A stretch of DNA of 64,000 nucleotides from Cryptomeria japonica (GCF_030272615.1 NC_081414.1:813167069-813231068); one strand, 5' to 3'; counted from the first letter of the stretch, positions 43,620-56,639 are shown. The notes: generated by a model from the sequence alone, not told the origin. Program-made: numbers and translations.

Positions 43620-45497
43620 CCCCAGGATCTCCTAATGGTGCTCGAGATTGACCCATCACTCCCCCACTACTCGTGCCCCGATTCTGAGACTGTGATATGC
43701 TCTATGATTGAGAATCCCAATAGCTAGGAACTCTCTAACCCTCAGGAACAACGGCCTAATAATGTCGACACTAGTATCTTGTCTCATAGCCTACGTGGAA
43801 TAATCTATCGACCATTTGGCGTGCATCTAATAGGAATCAATGCACAACTGAGCCCTCTACAAAGCCTCATCTCGCTCTCTCTGAAGATGATCCCTCTTCT
43901 CTATTCAATCCTATTGCTCCTCCCAAATTGCAACCCTATCATCTAGCCTTTGTTGCCTCACTAGCTAGTGTGTCCTCTATTCTCTTGATCTGTTCTCTCA
44001 AGACCTATGTATCATCATCATCACCACTACCTCTCTCCCCTCCCACACGTGTGATAGGAACGTCCTCGAGATCTGGCATATTAGTATCCTATGAGCCCTT
44101 ATCATCTCCATCACCCTCCCCATTATTAGAAGACCTTGAGGATGAATCATCATCACCCTCACTGCTAGAACTGTTGTCTCCACCAATATCCACATCATCC
44201 TCCTCCATCTCCTCATCCTCCTCCTCCTCCTCCTCCTCATCTCCCTCCCCCTCTCCTATTGCAGCAATAGTCGCAACCCTACCTCCATCTCCATATCCTC
44301 CTCTCCCTCTACCTCTCCCTCCCCATGGCCTCTGATGTCGAATCTACTGAAATGAGATCGGAACAAGTGGATCTGTCAATGGTATAGGCCTATGTCTAAT
44401 CCACCAACCATCATACTGTGGAGTAGTCCCTGGATCTACTACCCCTATTTCCCAACCCCACTGAACCAAATGAAGAGCATCAAACTCAACAACAGCAACA
44501 TGAGGTTGAATGCAAGCCCCCCAGTCACCAATCTCCCGAGAAAATTGATAAAATAAGCAGTCACTTCAAGAATACCCTACACCTCCCCAAATTGCCTGAG
44601 AACCCATCCTAGGAGATGCATATCAATAATGCATTATGTATCAATTGTCCGTCCAATGAGATACATCTACTTCCTGCAGAAGCGAAAGTGATGAGCATCA
44701 TCGACCCAACCGAGGAAATCCAAATATGGTCTCCAAGTGAAATATTGTAATGTATCAAGTTGATCCCTCCAGTACAGGGTGCTCCCTGAACCCTTGTGTC
44801 TAATCCTCGAAGTGTATCTATAAGAATAAGGTTGCTCATCCTCAATATCTGCATGAATAGTTGGCCTAGAGATAGCAATATGCTCCCAAGCCCAGACCTA
44901 GAGAAAAGTGACGCCGCAACCAATCAATCTTTATCTCAAGTAAACTATGTCATGCATCTAGTAGTACAATGTAGCAAGAAGATATTGACTCCATGCAAAT
45001 ACACGTATGTGCACAATCATATCATGGATCACTCGACCCCATCCAATTGGAAATCCATGAGTCCTCATGTTAGGTGTTAGAGGACCTGCTTCTATACTAC
45101 ATAACACTCTAGTGAGATCATCATAACACATGTGCTCCCAAGGTATCTTGTATCGACCCCTGATCCATAAGTCCTGTCATGTACACTCGAAGAGATCACA
45201 TAATCCAGTGATACCTAATTTGTGCTCATATACAACTCTAGCACCATGAATCGAAATATGCAATATATGCCATACATCCTCTAAAGTGATGGATGTCCCA
45301 CTAGTAGGTAAATGGAACAAGCAAGTCTCAGAATGCCAATGCTCGACAAAAGCAGTGATCATGACCCTATTGGCCATAACCTCAGGCAAGTGCAGAATAT
45401 GATGTAATCCAAGATGTCTAATCAATGCAATATCCTCTAGAAGTAACAAACCTCGGCGATCAAGACCATCAGGCCTCATTTGTCTACAAATAAGCAC
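43620..45497 (-). pseudogene. PMD protein of element 2 (antisense)
   Basis: The clearest frame, 45497-45177, has a PMD N-terminus: LHHILHLPE, then FVEHWHSETCLFHLP and TLEDVWHILHISIHGARVV. Downstream on the minus strand the second half continues in broken frames: GWGRVIHDM near 45040, LIGCGVTFLQVWAWEHIAISRP (44923-44850 region) and TWRPYLDFLGWVDD near 44700, followed by an acidic stretch from the GAGGAG run at 44205-44245. Multiple stops, so non-functional. The serine/proline-rich + frame at 43928-44335 is the complement of the acidic tail. Confidence 0.7.
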
Positions 45498-46337
45498 ATG
45501 GAAATTCTCCTACAACTGACAAACAAGAAAAATGTTAGATACCATGTTTGCAGAGCAAATCGCAATTCATACAAGTTAAAAAGTTAGCATTCACATAAAA
45601 TGTGCACTACTTATTACAAATGTGAATCAATAAACACTAATGTGAACCGTTTGCAACGAATGTGTAGCATTAAGGATGATTGTGAATTAATCAAGATGAA
45701 TGAGCATCAATAACATCGGATGTGTAGCACTTAATCAAATGTGCATTACTAAAATCAAATGCGAATAGTTTAAAGCGAATACGTAAATATCGAAAGGTGA
45801 ATGTGCATAACATAAGAAATTTTTCTCTAAGAAAATTTTGAAAATAAAAAAAGGAAAAACGAGCAATTTTTTTTTAAATACGTACCATGCCTCCAGTCTT
45901 GGGTGGTCTCTGGTATGAACGAACTCAATCTAGCAGGTGCAATCATGCTATAAGACCGTCCATGATACTCGAAAAGGTGCAAGAAAGACCAAATATCACG
46001 AAGAACTCTATGAACTCAAAGAAAGCAAATCAGAAAATGAAAATCAAAAATTCCTATTTATAGCTCAAAATTGGGGTTTTTACCACTCTGACGATCGTGG
46101 TCCCCTTGAACTTCAAAGCACTTGTAGGCAGGTCAAACGGACTCGAAATCGCGTGAAACTTGAAATGATTACTTAGCAGTACTGTATCGTTAAATTGGTC
46201 TCAATTCCATAATTTTCTCAACCAATTTTCCAAGGGGACATATTTACACCCTAAGCATCACCGAGGCATACTGGGGCAAAAAAATTTCATTTTTTGTGAA
46301 ACAACATCGTTCCAACATTGTCTCAAAGAGGGGAAAA
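45498..46337. other. Upstream region of the element 2 PMD gene, ending in the polypurine tract
   Basis: Contains a degenerate AATGTGNATNA word repeated at 45590-45800 (about every 20-30 bp). No gene. It occupies the position of the tandem-repeat region in element 3. Confidence 0.5.
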
Positions 46338-46376
46338 TGTAGACACCTAAAAAATGTCTCATCGATCATTACTAAT
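46338..46376 (+). repeat. First 39 bp of the 3' LTR of element 2
   Basis: TGTAGACACCTAAAAAATG resembles the LTR start of element 1 more than that of element 3, then is interrupted by the element 3 LTR. Confidence 0.65.
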
Positions 46377-47849
46377 TATAGACGTATAAAAATGACCACT
46401 TTCCTAAATGAATATTTAATGTTCATTTTATTCTCATTCCTCTATTTAGTTAAATCTAATTTAATTAAATCATCCACATTCTTCTATTTGATTAAATAAA
46501 TTATTCTATTTATTTATTTAAATTCACCTAAGCCTTTCATATCATTTTAATTGAATAAATCATTTTATTTAATTAAATCCCTTCTCTCTCCTTTTAATTA
46601 AACTTACATTTAATTAAATTATTCACTTCAAATAAATAAATCTAATTTATTTGTTTCCCCCACTTGCATCTATTTTGTTGAAATAAAGCAATTTATTTTA
46701 ATTAAAATTATCCTCCATCCACTTGCATTATCCTACTTCTCCCACTTGCCTCTTAACCCTCTTTCTAGATTCTTCTAGAACCTATCTAATCTTAATCAAT
46801 TAGCCTAAACCCTTCAATTATCCCCTTTCCCTAAATTTGAGGATGTCGCTTCTCAAATTTGGAGTAAAGTCTTCCAAAGGCATTAAGCCTTTATGCCTTC
46901 AACAAGCTAACTTGTTGAGTTCTCCCAAATTTGGAAGGACTCTTACAAATTTGTCTCTAAAGTCTTCCAAACCATTAATGGTTAACTAACCATTTTGGCA
47001 TGGTTAGAGACTTTTTGACTAACTCAACCCTCATCTAACTCAAGGGTCTCATAAAGTGTTTATGGCTTTAACCTTGGTTATCCATTTAACCCTTGCACAA
47101 AAGTTTGTCCTTTAGGCAAAAGCTTTATCCAATGGGTAATCTAAACCTAACCTTAAGCCTTACCTTCTAAGGTAACCATGAGGTCTTCTCAAGCATTTAA
47201 TGCTTCTTGCATCTCCTCTCAAGCAGTCTTATGTTGACAATTGTCACCATTTCATTGGTGAAAATTGTAAACATGGATTGATAACTTTCAATCCTGACCC
47301 TTGGTAGGATTATCCAATCTTAACCCTTCATTGCCCTATTTTTCCTATAAATAGAGTTCTCAAACCTCCATTTTCATATCCAAGTCTTTAGTATCACACA
47401 TACTCATTTTTACTAAGCATTTTAATCCCTCTTTGAATAGAAATAATCTAATAAACATTTTAGAAGTATTTTCTTTTCATCATAATAATCACATTAATCT
47501 AGTATATCATGTTAGGATAGTTCTTTACTAATCTTTTCAATTTATCATCATATACATACTAGTTTAACTCATATTTGTTAAACTCATGCATAATTAAGAT
47601 TGCATTCAGGTTAGATTGATCAAAACATCCCTCATTCTCATGATTGTCATCCCTAAGTCACTTTGCTCAATGATCTAAGAGCAAAGGCATTTGCTTAACG
47701 AGTCTTGTGAGATAGAGAACAATGGAACATCCCTTGGGTAGTTGAGCTATTCCACATAGCTCCATAACTTGCACCAAGAGTCCCATTGGTGTGTCGACTA
47801 GTCATGATTTCTTAATTTTTGTTTCATTACACCACTTTTCCTGCATACA
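46377..47849 (+). repeat. 5' LTR of element 3
   Basis: Aligns with 63601-64000 from its first bases (TATAGACGTATAAAAATGAC here, TGTAGACGTATAAAAATGAC there). The end is set by CATACA just before the primer binding site, giving 1473 bp. It has a TATA box at 47346-47353. Confidence 0.8.
47346..47353 (+). promoter_or_regulatory. TATA box of the element 3 LTR
   Basis: TATAAATA about 500 bp before the LTR end, followed by a CTCAAACCTCCATTTTCATA start-like region. It would drive the gag-pol RNA. Confidence 0.55.
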
Positions 47850-47853
47850 TTTA

Positions 47854-47871
47854 TGTCTCCCACCGTGGGGC
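47854..47871 (+). other. Primer binding site, tRNA-Lys-like
   Basis: TGTCTCCCACCGTGGGGC shares its 13-base core CCCACCGTGGGGC with the complement of the plant tRNA-Lys(CUU) 3' end as I recall it. The first bases have two mismatches. It sits 4 bp after the inferred LTR end. Confidence 0.6.
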
Positions 47872-47929
47872 ATAACCCCATTTATCAAATCATTTTTTAT
47901 GTAGGACTAACTCTGCAGGTACGCAGAAA

Positions 47930-48200
47930 ACTAGAATCCGCACGTAGCGAGCATTCTCTAGCGCATCTGGTCGATACTTCAGTGCATCTGATAGACCATT
48001 TAGCACTTTGAAACCATCTTTTAGCACGTCCAAGACTTAACTTTAGTGCATAACAGTTTTGTTGTTTCTTGTAGGTTTTCAATGCTTTAAATAAACAGTA
48101 TAGCGCATCCAGACAACAGCTTAGCACATCGAGGCTTTTCCTTTAGCGCATTAGTGCCTTTCTGTAGCGCATCAGCTCCATTATGTAGCACATAACAGAC
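47930..48200 (+). repeat. TTAGCGCAT-word tract 1 in the leader of element 3
   Basis: About ten degenerate copies of TTAGCGCAT (variants TAGCGCATC, TTAGCACGT, TTTAGTGCAT) at irregular 20-35 bp spacing. The sentence-like segment CATCTTTTAGCACGTCCAAG recurs near 49770 in tract 2. Confidence 0.75.
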
Positions 48201-49717
48201 ATGGGCAGAAAACAAAATTGTAACATAAGCTTAAATTATACTTGTAGAAGTCGACGAAAAGAAAAATTTTGATTGCTAACAGGTTTTACTGCAGGTAACT
48301 AATAATTTCTTTGCAGGGTTTTGGGAGATTGTTTTTCTTTTATCAAAGTTAGGATTGGAGTAATTTGGTATTTCTAACTTTGTTAAGTTAGTTACTTTAA
48401 ATTTTCTTCATTTTCTTGTTGGGTAAAATTAAACTCACATTTCATTTTGGGGTACCTAAAAAGAACAACAAATAAAAACCATTTTCTTTCTTTCTTAGGA
48501 GAAAAACACTTCAGTTTGGAAGCTATAAAAAGAACCAACAAACTTTACTTTTGCAAGTGTTTTAAAAATAACTTCACCATCCTTTGGTGTCTAAAAGGAT
48601 TCAGTTTATTTTTGCAAGATAAAGAACCTCATTTGTCAAAATGTTTTTGAGACAAACCAAAAGAGGGAAGCTCTTCCCCTTTATCGATTTCATTTTGTTG
48701 ACCAAACCAAACTCTTTGCTTTGTTGACCAAGATCTTGTTACTTAGCTTAGAAAATCATTGATTTGGAAGATAAAAAGAACACCATGCTTTTTTGGAGCA
48801 ACATCTCCAAATAGAAGTTAGCAAAATCATTGTTTTAAAGGTTAAAAAGAAGATTGTTTGCCTTGTATCGAAAGTGGAAGGTATATGCTCTCCCCTTAAT
48901 TAGGTGATCAAAAATTCAAACCACTCTTATGCTTTCTTCTTTTTCAAGCATTTAAGTCCTTTAGTAGGCCTGACCTCCTGAGGAGATAAAAACTCTTAAA
49001 GCCATTTTTGGTCTGTGTGAGGGGAACAACCTAAGTGGGAAATGGCTTTATCGCCAAGTGTTCCAACCCACTATAATCAAAAGTGGAGGGTGACGAAAGT
49101 CCCTTTCAACGGTTTTGTGCAACAATTAGCCTTCCCCCGGTATATTTACGATACGTAAAGCCTTTGTTCTAAAGGTTGGGAAGCCTCTTAAGGGAGTTTA
49201 TCACTGATGACCGAACAAGAAGCTTTATTACGAACCTTAGAATTAGAAAATTTGAGTTGAGTCAGTATCCAAACATTGGCTATATCATAGTGCAAGACTG
49301 GGGAATAATCCGCCCCCAAAATTACTCACCATATATCTCCCAAGATAGCTACTCAACTGTGAAGCAATTCACTTTGAGTTAATTTCTGGCAGAAGGCAAA
49401 AAAATGGGCACCCCCTAGGGGGTGACAAGGTTGTTTGAGCTGACGGAGTATTAAGACTAGTGGGCTATGATATTGTTGATGACCCTTGAATAAAGAGTCT
49501 GATTGAATTGTATTATTTGTATCCAAAACCTATTAAAACATTGGGGATTTGAACACATCCTCGCAGAATATACACTCTTTGTTTAGAATAGGCAAAAATA
49601 ATTGTCTTTTTCATGTTGTGTTTGCATTTCATACTTTAGAAAATCATCTATCAAAAGTTGAGACAAAGTTAAAATTCACAGAAAAACCAGCAAATCAAAA
49701 CAAACAGGGTAGTTTAG
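48201..49717. other. Non-coding leader of element 3
   Basis: No recognisable gene. Short + frames (48447-48650, 49176-49382) match nothing. It separates the two TTAGCGCAT tracts. Confidence 0.5.
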
Positions 49718-50100
49718 TGCGTAGGAACAACATCCTAGCGCATATTAAGCAAAACTTAACGCTTTGACACCATCTTTTAGCACGTCCAAGCTTAAAATAG
49801 TGCAACTACTTTGAGAAATAGTGCATAAGCCATCTGAACATTTGGTAGCTAAAACTTAGCGCTTCTTGAAAACATATTAGCGCTTTGGAACAACAGCTTA
49901 GCGCATTGAAGGCAAACAATAGCACTTTGTGCTCAAACAATAGCGCGTAATTGGAACATATTAGTGCATAACCATCTAGTCCAGTCAAAATAGAATAGTT
50001 CAAGTTAGCGCATAGCAAAGGCAGCTTAGCGCATCAAGGTCTTTCCTTAGTGCATTGGGATCATTATTTAGTGCATCTAGTCTCTGGCTTAGCGCATGTT
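49718..50100 (+). repeat. TTAGCGCAT-word tract 2 in the leader of element 3
   Basis: More than fifteen degenerate copies (TAGCGCATATT, TTAGCGCTT, TTAGCGCATTG, TAGTGCATAA, TTAGTGCATC). The same word appears as its reverse complement at 62690-63030. Confidence 0.8.
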
Positions 50101-50943
50101 CGAAAACTGTGAAAAGAGAGAGCAAATAAACTTTTTTGAAAATTTTTAAAACAATGGTTTGGAAAACCCTTTTGATCCCCAATCAACTTCATTAGGAAAA
50201 ACTTGAATTAAAACATCAAAACTATTCTAAAATAATAATAAAAAGTCAGTCTTAGAACAAAAATTGTTAAGTCCAAAACTAGCTAAGGATAACACTCTTT
50301 CCTATCAAAATCAAGTAGCATCATCACACTAATAAAAAGGTCTTCCAATCAAATGGATTTTATCATCAAAACATACCTATTTTAAACTTAATTTGTCAAA
50401 TCGAGTTTCCATATCGGAAAAGCTCTTATACAGTATCATTTGATGCACTTTGTCCTAAGGGGGCATCTAAACCTTCATTTGATAAAAGTAGACTTAAGTT
50501 TTCAAACAAAGTATCTCAATCCAAACATCAAAGGAAACCATTCATCACCTATGTATGACTAATCCTCATATTTTGAGAAGAAAAAGTCTTCATCATAACA
50601 CTAAGTTAAGGAAACAACAACCCAGTTCCCATAAACTTGCTAAAAAGAATAGATTTCTCTACATCAATCACCAACTCTTCAAATATCATCGCACATTTCT
50701 CTGTCATATGTACTTATATCTTCAAGACAATTTAAACAAATTTGACGAAGACCCATTGAGAAGTAGAGCCTTTTGCCAAAAATCAGCATTCAGCAAGTTA
50801 CACCTAAATCAAAGAGGAAAGATCAATACAGCTTTCTCCTAGAAGTTTGCATCACTTACAACATACCTCAATTTGAACCACCAACCCCCGAGCAAAACAT
50901 AGAAGAGGAATTCATCCCCTTTGTCACAGAAAGTTTCTACTAG

Positions 50944-52692
50944 ATGCCCACTGTCACTCGCTCTCAACGAAACAAGCAAAGTGAACCACAACCAGAGTCC
51001 AGCATGGGTCGAAGATTATCAAATCCTTTCGAATATCCAAATCTAGAAGACACAGAAATTTCTGAAGAAATCCTTCAAGAATGTCAAGAAAGCGCTTCAA
51101 TTCAAAAACTTGTCAAAAAACTCATAGAAGTCGACAAAGAAAAATACTTACTCATGCTAACAAGCAAAGGAGTTAGGCTCCCTAAAGACTTTGATACTGA
51201 CGTCTTTAGGACAAGATCTCAAAATTATACTTATCAAGAACAACAAAGAGAAGAGGAAACACGTGATCCTGAACAAAACATACCAGAACAAAACATACTT
51301 GAGCAAAACATACCAGAACAAAACATACCAGAGCACACACCTACTCAAACTAGAAATAACGAGAGGGAAGAACTCTTCCCTCGGCAAACAAATGCACCCT
51401 TGGTTGCTCTCACACAACAAATACAAATTTTGCAAAGACAAATGCAGGACATGAAACAAGGGACAACAGTGCGGTACTCCTTAAATGAAATTTGTCCTTA
51501 CCCCTTTGACAGAAGGTTAAACATGATCCCTTTTCCCTATAATTTAGACATTCCAAAATTTGATAAATATGATGGTAAGAGTGATCCTCATGATCATGTC
51601 CGAAAGTTTTGTACCATGAGCCTTGAATTTGCCCATGATGACACCTATTTGATGAGACTATTCCCAAGAAGCTTAGGTGGACAAACAATGGAGTGGTTAT
51701 CCAAACTTACACCTCCTGTCAGATCTTTTGATGGGTTAGTCAACAAATTTATAACTTAGTACTCCTACAATATATAGCATGCAATCACCATGCTAGATGT
51801 CTGCAATACCAAACAGAAAAACAATGAAACATGCATGGTGTTTCTTCAACGTTGGAGGTGAATGGTTTCAATATATCCTTGAGATATGCCTAAAAAGGAG
51901 AAGATGGAAATTTTCATCGACAATCTTAATAGTGAGATGAGTTACATACTCAAACTCCAATGCATGCCATCTTTTTCCAAATTAATCAAAAATGGCATTC
52001 AAGTAGAGGAGGCATGTATCAAGAAGGGAACATTGAAGTTCTTTAAAGAAGGAACTGCTTCATCCAGCTCTCATTACAATAACCAAAACAACAACAAAAA
52101 CTTAGGAAAATCCAGGTTCTAGACCAGAAACAAAAGTATTGGAAATGAGAGAGGAAACGATGCTCATGATATAAAGTCCAAACAACCAGTATTGGCTTTA
52201 TCAGGTAATCCTCGGGCTACCAAGAATCAAAAAGGTGCTAACCAAGGCACTAACACTTATGCACCTAATACCAATCCAGAACCTTCAAATGCAAACAATA
52301 ATAACAATACCTAGAACAACAACACGAATCAAGGACCTAATCCTAATTCAAGGGGTAACACCAACAACGTTCCAAATACTCGCATCTACACACCATTGGG
52401 GAAATCATTGGAATCAACATTCAGAGAACTCCTAACAAACAAGATTATCACATTACTGGCTATAAGAAATTTTGAACCCCAAGTCAAACCACCTTGGTGG
52501 AATGACTCACACTTCTGTGATTTCCATCGAAAAAAAGGGCATCAAACAAATGACTGCATGAGGCTTAAAAACATTGTCCAAGACATGATTGATAGAGGTG
52601 ATTTAATGGTCGATGGTCTCAAAACAAATGGTGATCATGGTGCCTTCAAAAATCCTCTTCCAAATTACAACAAGCATGGAACTTCTACATAA
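50944..52692 (+). pseudogene. Element 3 gag (Ty3/gypsy, Tat-type)
   Basis: A 271-residue frame from ATG 50944 carries a charged N-terminus, an internal PEQNI repeat (about residues 108-132) and the start of the retrotransposon gag domain (FDKYDGKSDPHDHVRKFC, MRLFPRSLGGQTMEWLSKL). A stop at 51757 and a frameshift interrupt it; the capsid part continues at 51886 (EIFIDNLNSEMSYILKL, FSKLIKNGIQVEEA). The Tat-type zinc motif C-X3-H-X4-H-X4-C, in CDFHRKKGHQTNDCMRLKN, is at about 52516-52560. Gag would assemble the particle and package RNA. The ATG at 50944 follows a TAG in the same frame, which supports this start. Confidence 0.85.
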
Positions 52693-52752
52693 AACGATAC
52701 ACGAGGGGCTCACATCAATCACATTTACAATAACACCATCAATCATATATCA

Positions 52753-53541
52753 ATGGATGATAATCAAGTAAATGTCATTAAAATCAAGGACAAATGCGAA
52801 CATGAATTGATCAATGTAACCACCAGAGCTCAAAAATATGTCTTGAAAGGGCATACATCCGCAGCAAACATTATCCCCAAACCTCAATATAATCTAGTCA
52901 GTCAACTACGTAGAACTCCTGCTCAAATATCCTTACTTAAGTTATTAAAAATTTCACCAAAACATAAAGACATCTTGGAACAAGCACTATTGGAAACAAA
53001 TGTACCTCAAGATTTGGATATTGACAAATTTCAAGCCATGGTGGCTCACATGACAAGGCCTCATCATCTCACCTTTTCTGAGCAAGCTAATATCTCATTA
53101 AGTCATCCACATGATACTCCCCTTCACATTGAATTCTTGGTCTACAAACATCGAGTTAAAAGAGTATTGATAGATGGAGGAGTTGGGCTCAATACATGTA
53201 CCTTAAAACTTATCTGTGCATTAGGCTTCTCTGAGCAGTCTATTGATCCACACAAAATGATCACCATCAAAGCATATGATGATGAATAAAGATCATCCAA
53301 GGGAACAATAATCATACCTATTTAGGTAGGACCAATAAAAAGGGACACTATGTGCCAAGTCTTAGACATAGACCTCACATATAATATCTTACTGGGTCGT
53401 CCTTGGATACATGAAATGCAAGCAGTACCCTCAACCTACCACCAATGTGTTAAATTCCCTTATAATGGGCATGCGATTTCTATATCAGCAAATAATAACC
53501 CTTTTCAACACTGTAATGCTATGGGGGGCAGCCCAAGATAG
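52753..53541 (+). pseudogene. Element 3 aspartic protease region
   Basis: The frame 52753-53289 ends in an RVLIDGGVGLNTCTL block, where the DSG catalytic motif of gypsy proteases reads DGG. A stop near 53289 is followed by [19 protein letters not shown] (from 53350), the conserved second half of Tat proteases. Both catalytic-site change and stop indicate inactivity. Confidence 0.8.
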
Positions 53542-54175
53542 CTTAGTTCCACATAACAGGGAAAAACACAATTCTTCAGCAATGGATCATTATCAAGAAA
53601 AGCTCAAATCTTTATCCATGGATTTTACACAGAAGATGAAAATCAAAGAGCAAGGAATGGGAGAATACTCTTTTGAACCCATGTGTCTAACCAACTTACC
53701 AGCATCACCAAAATCTTATAGACAACCTTTTGCATCAACACATCAAGCATCACAGCCCATCACCAAGTTTGATGGAAAATTTATCCAATTAGGCACACTA
53801 GCACATGAATCAGAAGAAAAGGACATCCTTAGTTGGCTATACAAGGATGAAGAAGAAGTCAGAGCTGCTACTATGGAAGTAGCTATACCAACACAATTGT
53901 ATGGAAAAGGCTACCTGATCATGCAACGAATGGGATACAATGGCAAAGGACCTATCGGCAAGCATCAAGAAGGTGCCACAGAACCATTGGATCCTCCTTC
54001 ACAGTTTTCTAAAGGCAAAATAGGATTGGGCTATGAACACACACTACCCACAAAGAAGAAACCAAATAAATATCAAAAACCTCAGTGGAAAGCAAAGAAG
54101 AAATACAAGGAGGACTCATGGCAAGAGGCACTACATGAATCAGCGAAAAAAATAAGGAAAGCACGAGAACACTAG
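53411..54175 (+). pseudogene. Element 3 G-patch-containing segment after protease
   Basis: The 254-residue frame carries a glycine-rich block (GKGYLIMQRMGYNGKGPIGK, nt about 53902-53960, then KIGLGYE) that fits the G-patch pattern of spaced glycines with an aromatic residue. G-patches bind RNA or stimulate helicases and follow the protease in some retroviruses and in Tat-type elements. The first third of the frame overlaps the protease end in another frame, so the true reading starts near 53550. The tail is lysine-rich. Confidence 0.65.
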
Positions 54176-55237
54176 GAAAAAGAAAAACAACAAGAGGAAT
54201 TGGTCATTGAAAGAGAAGAAGTATCATATGCAGAAGTGCATCACGTTCAAGAACCTATTCCAAACAAAGTCGAATGACTCCCTAAAAAAATCACTACTCC
54301 CTCAAGAGAGACAGTATATGAGTAGATGTAAAGAGTACAAGTAGGATCTGATACGGAATCAGAGAAAACTATCAAACTAGTATCAATCATCAAGGACCTG
54401 TTTTCACCCTACAACATACCTGTCCATAACATTGAAAGAATCTGGGACAGCACTTCTGAGACTGATTCAAATGACTATGAATGGGGCAGCTGTTCAAATA
54501 TTACTAAAGATATTCCTAAAAATGCTAACCATATACCCCTTTCTCAAGAAGGACAAGACACAGAGTCTAGACTACTTGAATTTGGTCCACAAAATATCTA
54601 TGATGCCAAAGAAAATGAGCAGCAACATTACGAGCAAGTCTACATGGAAGATGATACCATCAAAGACCTCAACAAAATCATTAACTTATTCAATATCCCA
54701 GCCAATCTTAATGATTCCTCTATCATGACACTTATCGTAGCCAAACTCGACCCACCCAATGACTCTTTGTCACTTGTTTTTCCTGATTTCATAGACTGGG
54801 ATGAACCTGAAAACCATGGCATGCCTATTTTTCCAGATGATGATTCCATTATCCATTATTTATGTATTGTCAACCCGAAAATAGACTCTACCAGCAAACA
54901 AAGTAACAACATCTGCAATCAGGGGAGTGCCAAGTCTCTCAGTCACAAAAATGAAGGAAATAAAGGATCTACTGCTAAAAACCAGTCAATGGCAGCACTA
55001 GATCACAAAAAAGTAAAAATAAAGGACGCATCTGAGGGTGAAAACCTTTTTAAGGAACCTAAAAATGAGAGACTTGACACTCTTCCAGAACACTATCATG
55101 AGCGGTCACCCATATTGATTAAGCTCACTCAATCAATCAACATTGGTACAACAGAAGCAAGCAAAAACATACAACTAGCAGAATCTCTGACAGAGGAAGA
55201 AAACCCAGAGTTTATCAAGTTCTTCAAAGAAAAGTAA
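54176..55237 (+). pseudogene. Element 3 spacer between G-patch and RT
   Basis: Acidic, low-complexity coding-like sequence; the longest frame is 54644-55237 (SLTEEENPEFIKFFKEK at its end). No domain recognised. Such a spacer of weak conservation is usual in Tat-type pol. Stops near 54175 and 54325 interrupt it. Confidence 0.5.
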
Positions 55238-55264
55238 ATCAATTTTGCTTGGTCCTATACAGAT

Positions 55265-56530
55265 ATGTCCGGGATTGATCCACACTTAATCATGAATCAC
55301 TTATCTATTTCTCCAGGAGCCAAGCCAGTTAAGAAAAAATTGAGAAAGATGAATCCACATGTAGTACTCATGGTCAAAGTTGAACTAAAAAATTTATTAG
55401 ACATCGAATTTATTCGACCTATAGACTATGTTGAATATATTTCAAACATTGTACCAGTTTCAAAACCAAATGGCAGCATCACGATATGTACAGATTTCAG
55501 GGATGTAAACAAAGCTTGTCCAAAGGATGACTTTCCTTTTCCCAGCATCGACATAAATGTAGACCTAACAGTAGGCCATGCAATGTTATCATTAATGGAT
55601 GGTTTTTCTGGCTATAATCAAATCAAGATACCTCCAGAGGATCAAGATAAAATAGCGTTTACCTATCCTTGGGGAACGTATTGTTAGAATGTCATGCCTT
55701 TTGGCTTAAAGAATGTTGGAGCGACTTATCAATGAGCAATGACAATAATCTTTCATGATATGATGCATACCTTCATGAAAGACTATGTGGATGATTTACT
55801 GGCTAAGTCATTTACCTGGGCTGAACATTTGGGAATACTCGAGAAAATTTTTGAAAGATTGGAGAAATTCCAAGTCAGACTCAACCCTAAGAAGTGTGTC
55901 TTCAGGATAACATCGGGCAAATTATTAGGCTACATCATGTTAGCAAAAGGCATTGAAGTAGATCCAACAAAGGTACAGGCCATCATGGAGATGCCACCTC
56001 CTAAGAACATTAGCCAACTCAAATCTCTACAAGGACAGCTCCAGTCAATCAAGCGGTTCATCGCCCAACTAGTAGATAAAAGTCTACCATTCAATCATTT
56101 TCTACATAAGAATGTACCATTCAGATGGGAGACCAAATGTGCAGAATCATTCTATCAAATCAATCAATACCTAATGAACCCACTATTTTTGGTACCCCCA
56201 ATAGCAGGAAAGCCACTTATTCTTTACATATCAATAATGGACATGTCATTGGGGACAATATTAGTACAAGAAGACCAAGAAGGAAAGGAATGAGCTATCT
56301 ATTACATCAGCAGAACTTTAAATGGATATGAGTTGAATTATACATTCATTGAGAAGGCTTGTTTAGTAGTGGTGTTCACTTCTCAAAAGTTCTAACACTA
56401 CATGCTAGCTCACACAATCAATCTAATAGAAAAAATTGATCCTCTAAAATATTTACTCGGCAAAGTAGCTCTAACGGGCAGATTAGCTAAATGAGTCATG
56501 ATCCTCGAAAAATTTGATATCCACTACACC
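55265..56530 (+). pseudogene. Element 3 reverse transcriptase and RNase H
   Basis: RT blocks in order: VSKPNGSITICTDFRDVNKACPKDDFP, then MDGFSGYNQIKIPPED, IAFTYPWGTYC, a stop at 55685, MPFGLKNVGATYQ, a second stop, then DYVDDLLAKS with the catalytic tyrosine and Asp pair at 55784-55795, and LNPKKCVFRITSGKLLGY. RNase H follows (FRWETKCAESFYQI, KPLILYISIMDMSLGTIL, YISRTLNGYELNYTFIEKACL), with stops near 56292 and 56393. The first catalytic Asp of RNase H is not in its usual DAS context, so this RNase H looks degenerate. Confidence 0.88.
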
Positions 56531-56639
56531 GAGCATCAAGCTATCAAAGGACAGGTAATTGCAGATCAATTAGCTAACATACCACTACTAGATAAACAAC
56601 CAATTGAAATCGAATTTCTAGATAGGGATGTTCTTACTG

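Larger units (their letters stand above)
43500..46376 (+). mobile_element. Tat-like element 2, 3' tail only
   Basis: An antisense PMD gene, polypurine tract AAAGAGGGGAAAA (46325-46337) and 39 bp of LTR starting TGTAGACACCTAAAA. Gag, pol and the 5' LTR are missing. The left boundary is vague: a CAT-rich AT-rich stretch at 43280-43560 corresponds to the one 3' of the PMD gene in element 3. Element 3 begins at 46377, inside this element's LTR. Confidence 0.7.

Noticed and set aside
43928-44335. Serine/proline-rich + strand frame of 135 residues
   Set aside because: It is the complement of the acidic low-complexity tail of the antisense PMD gene; no start context or homology.
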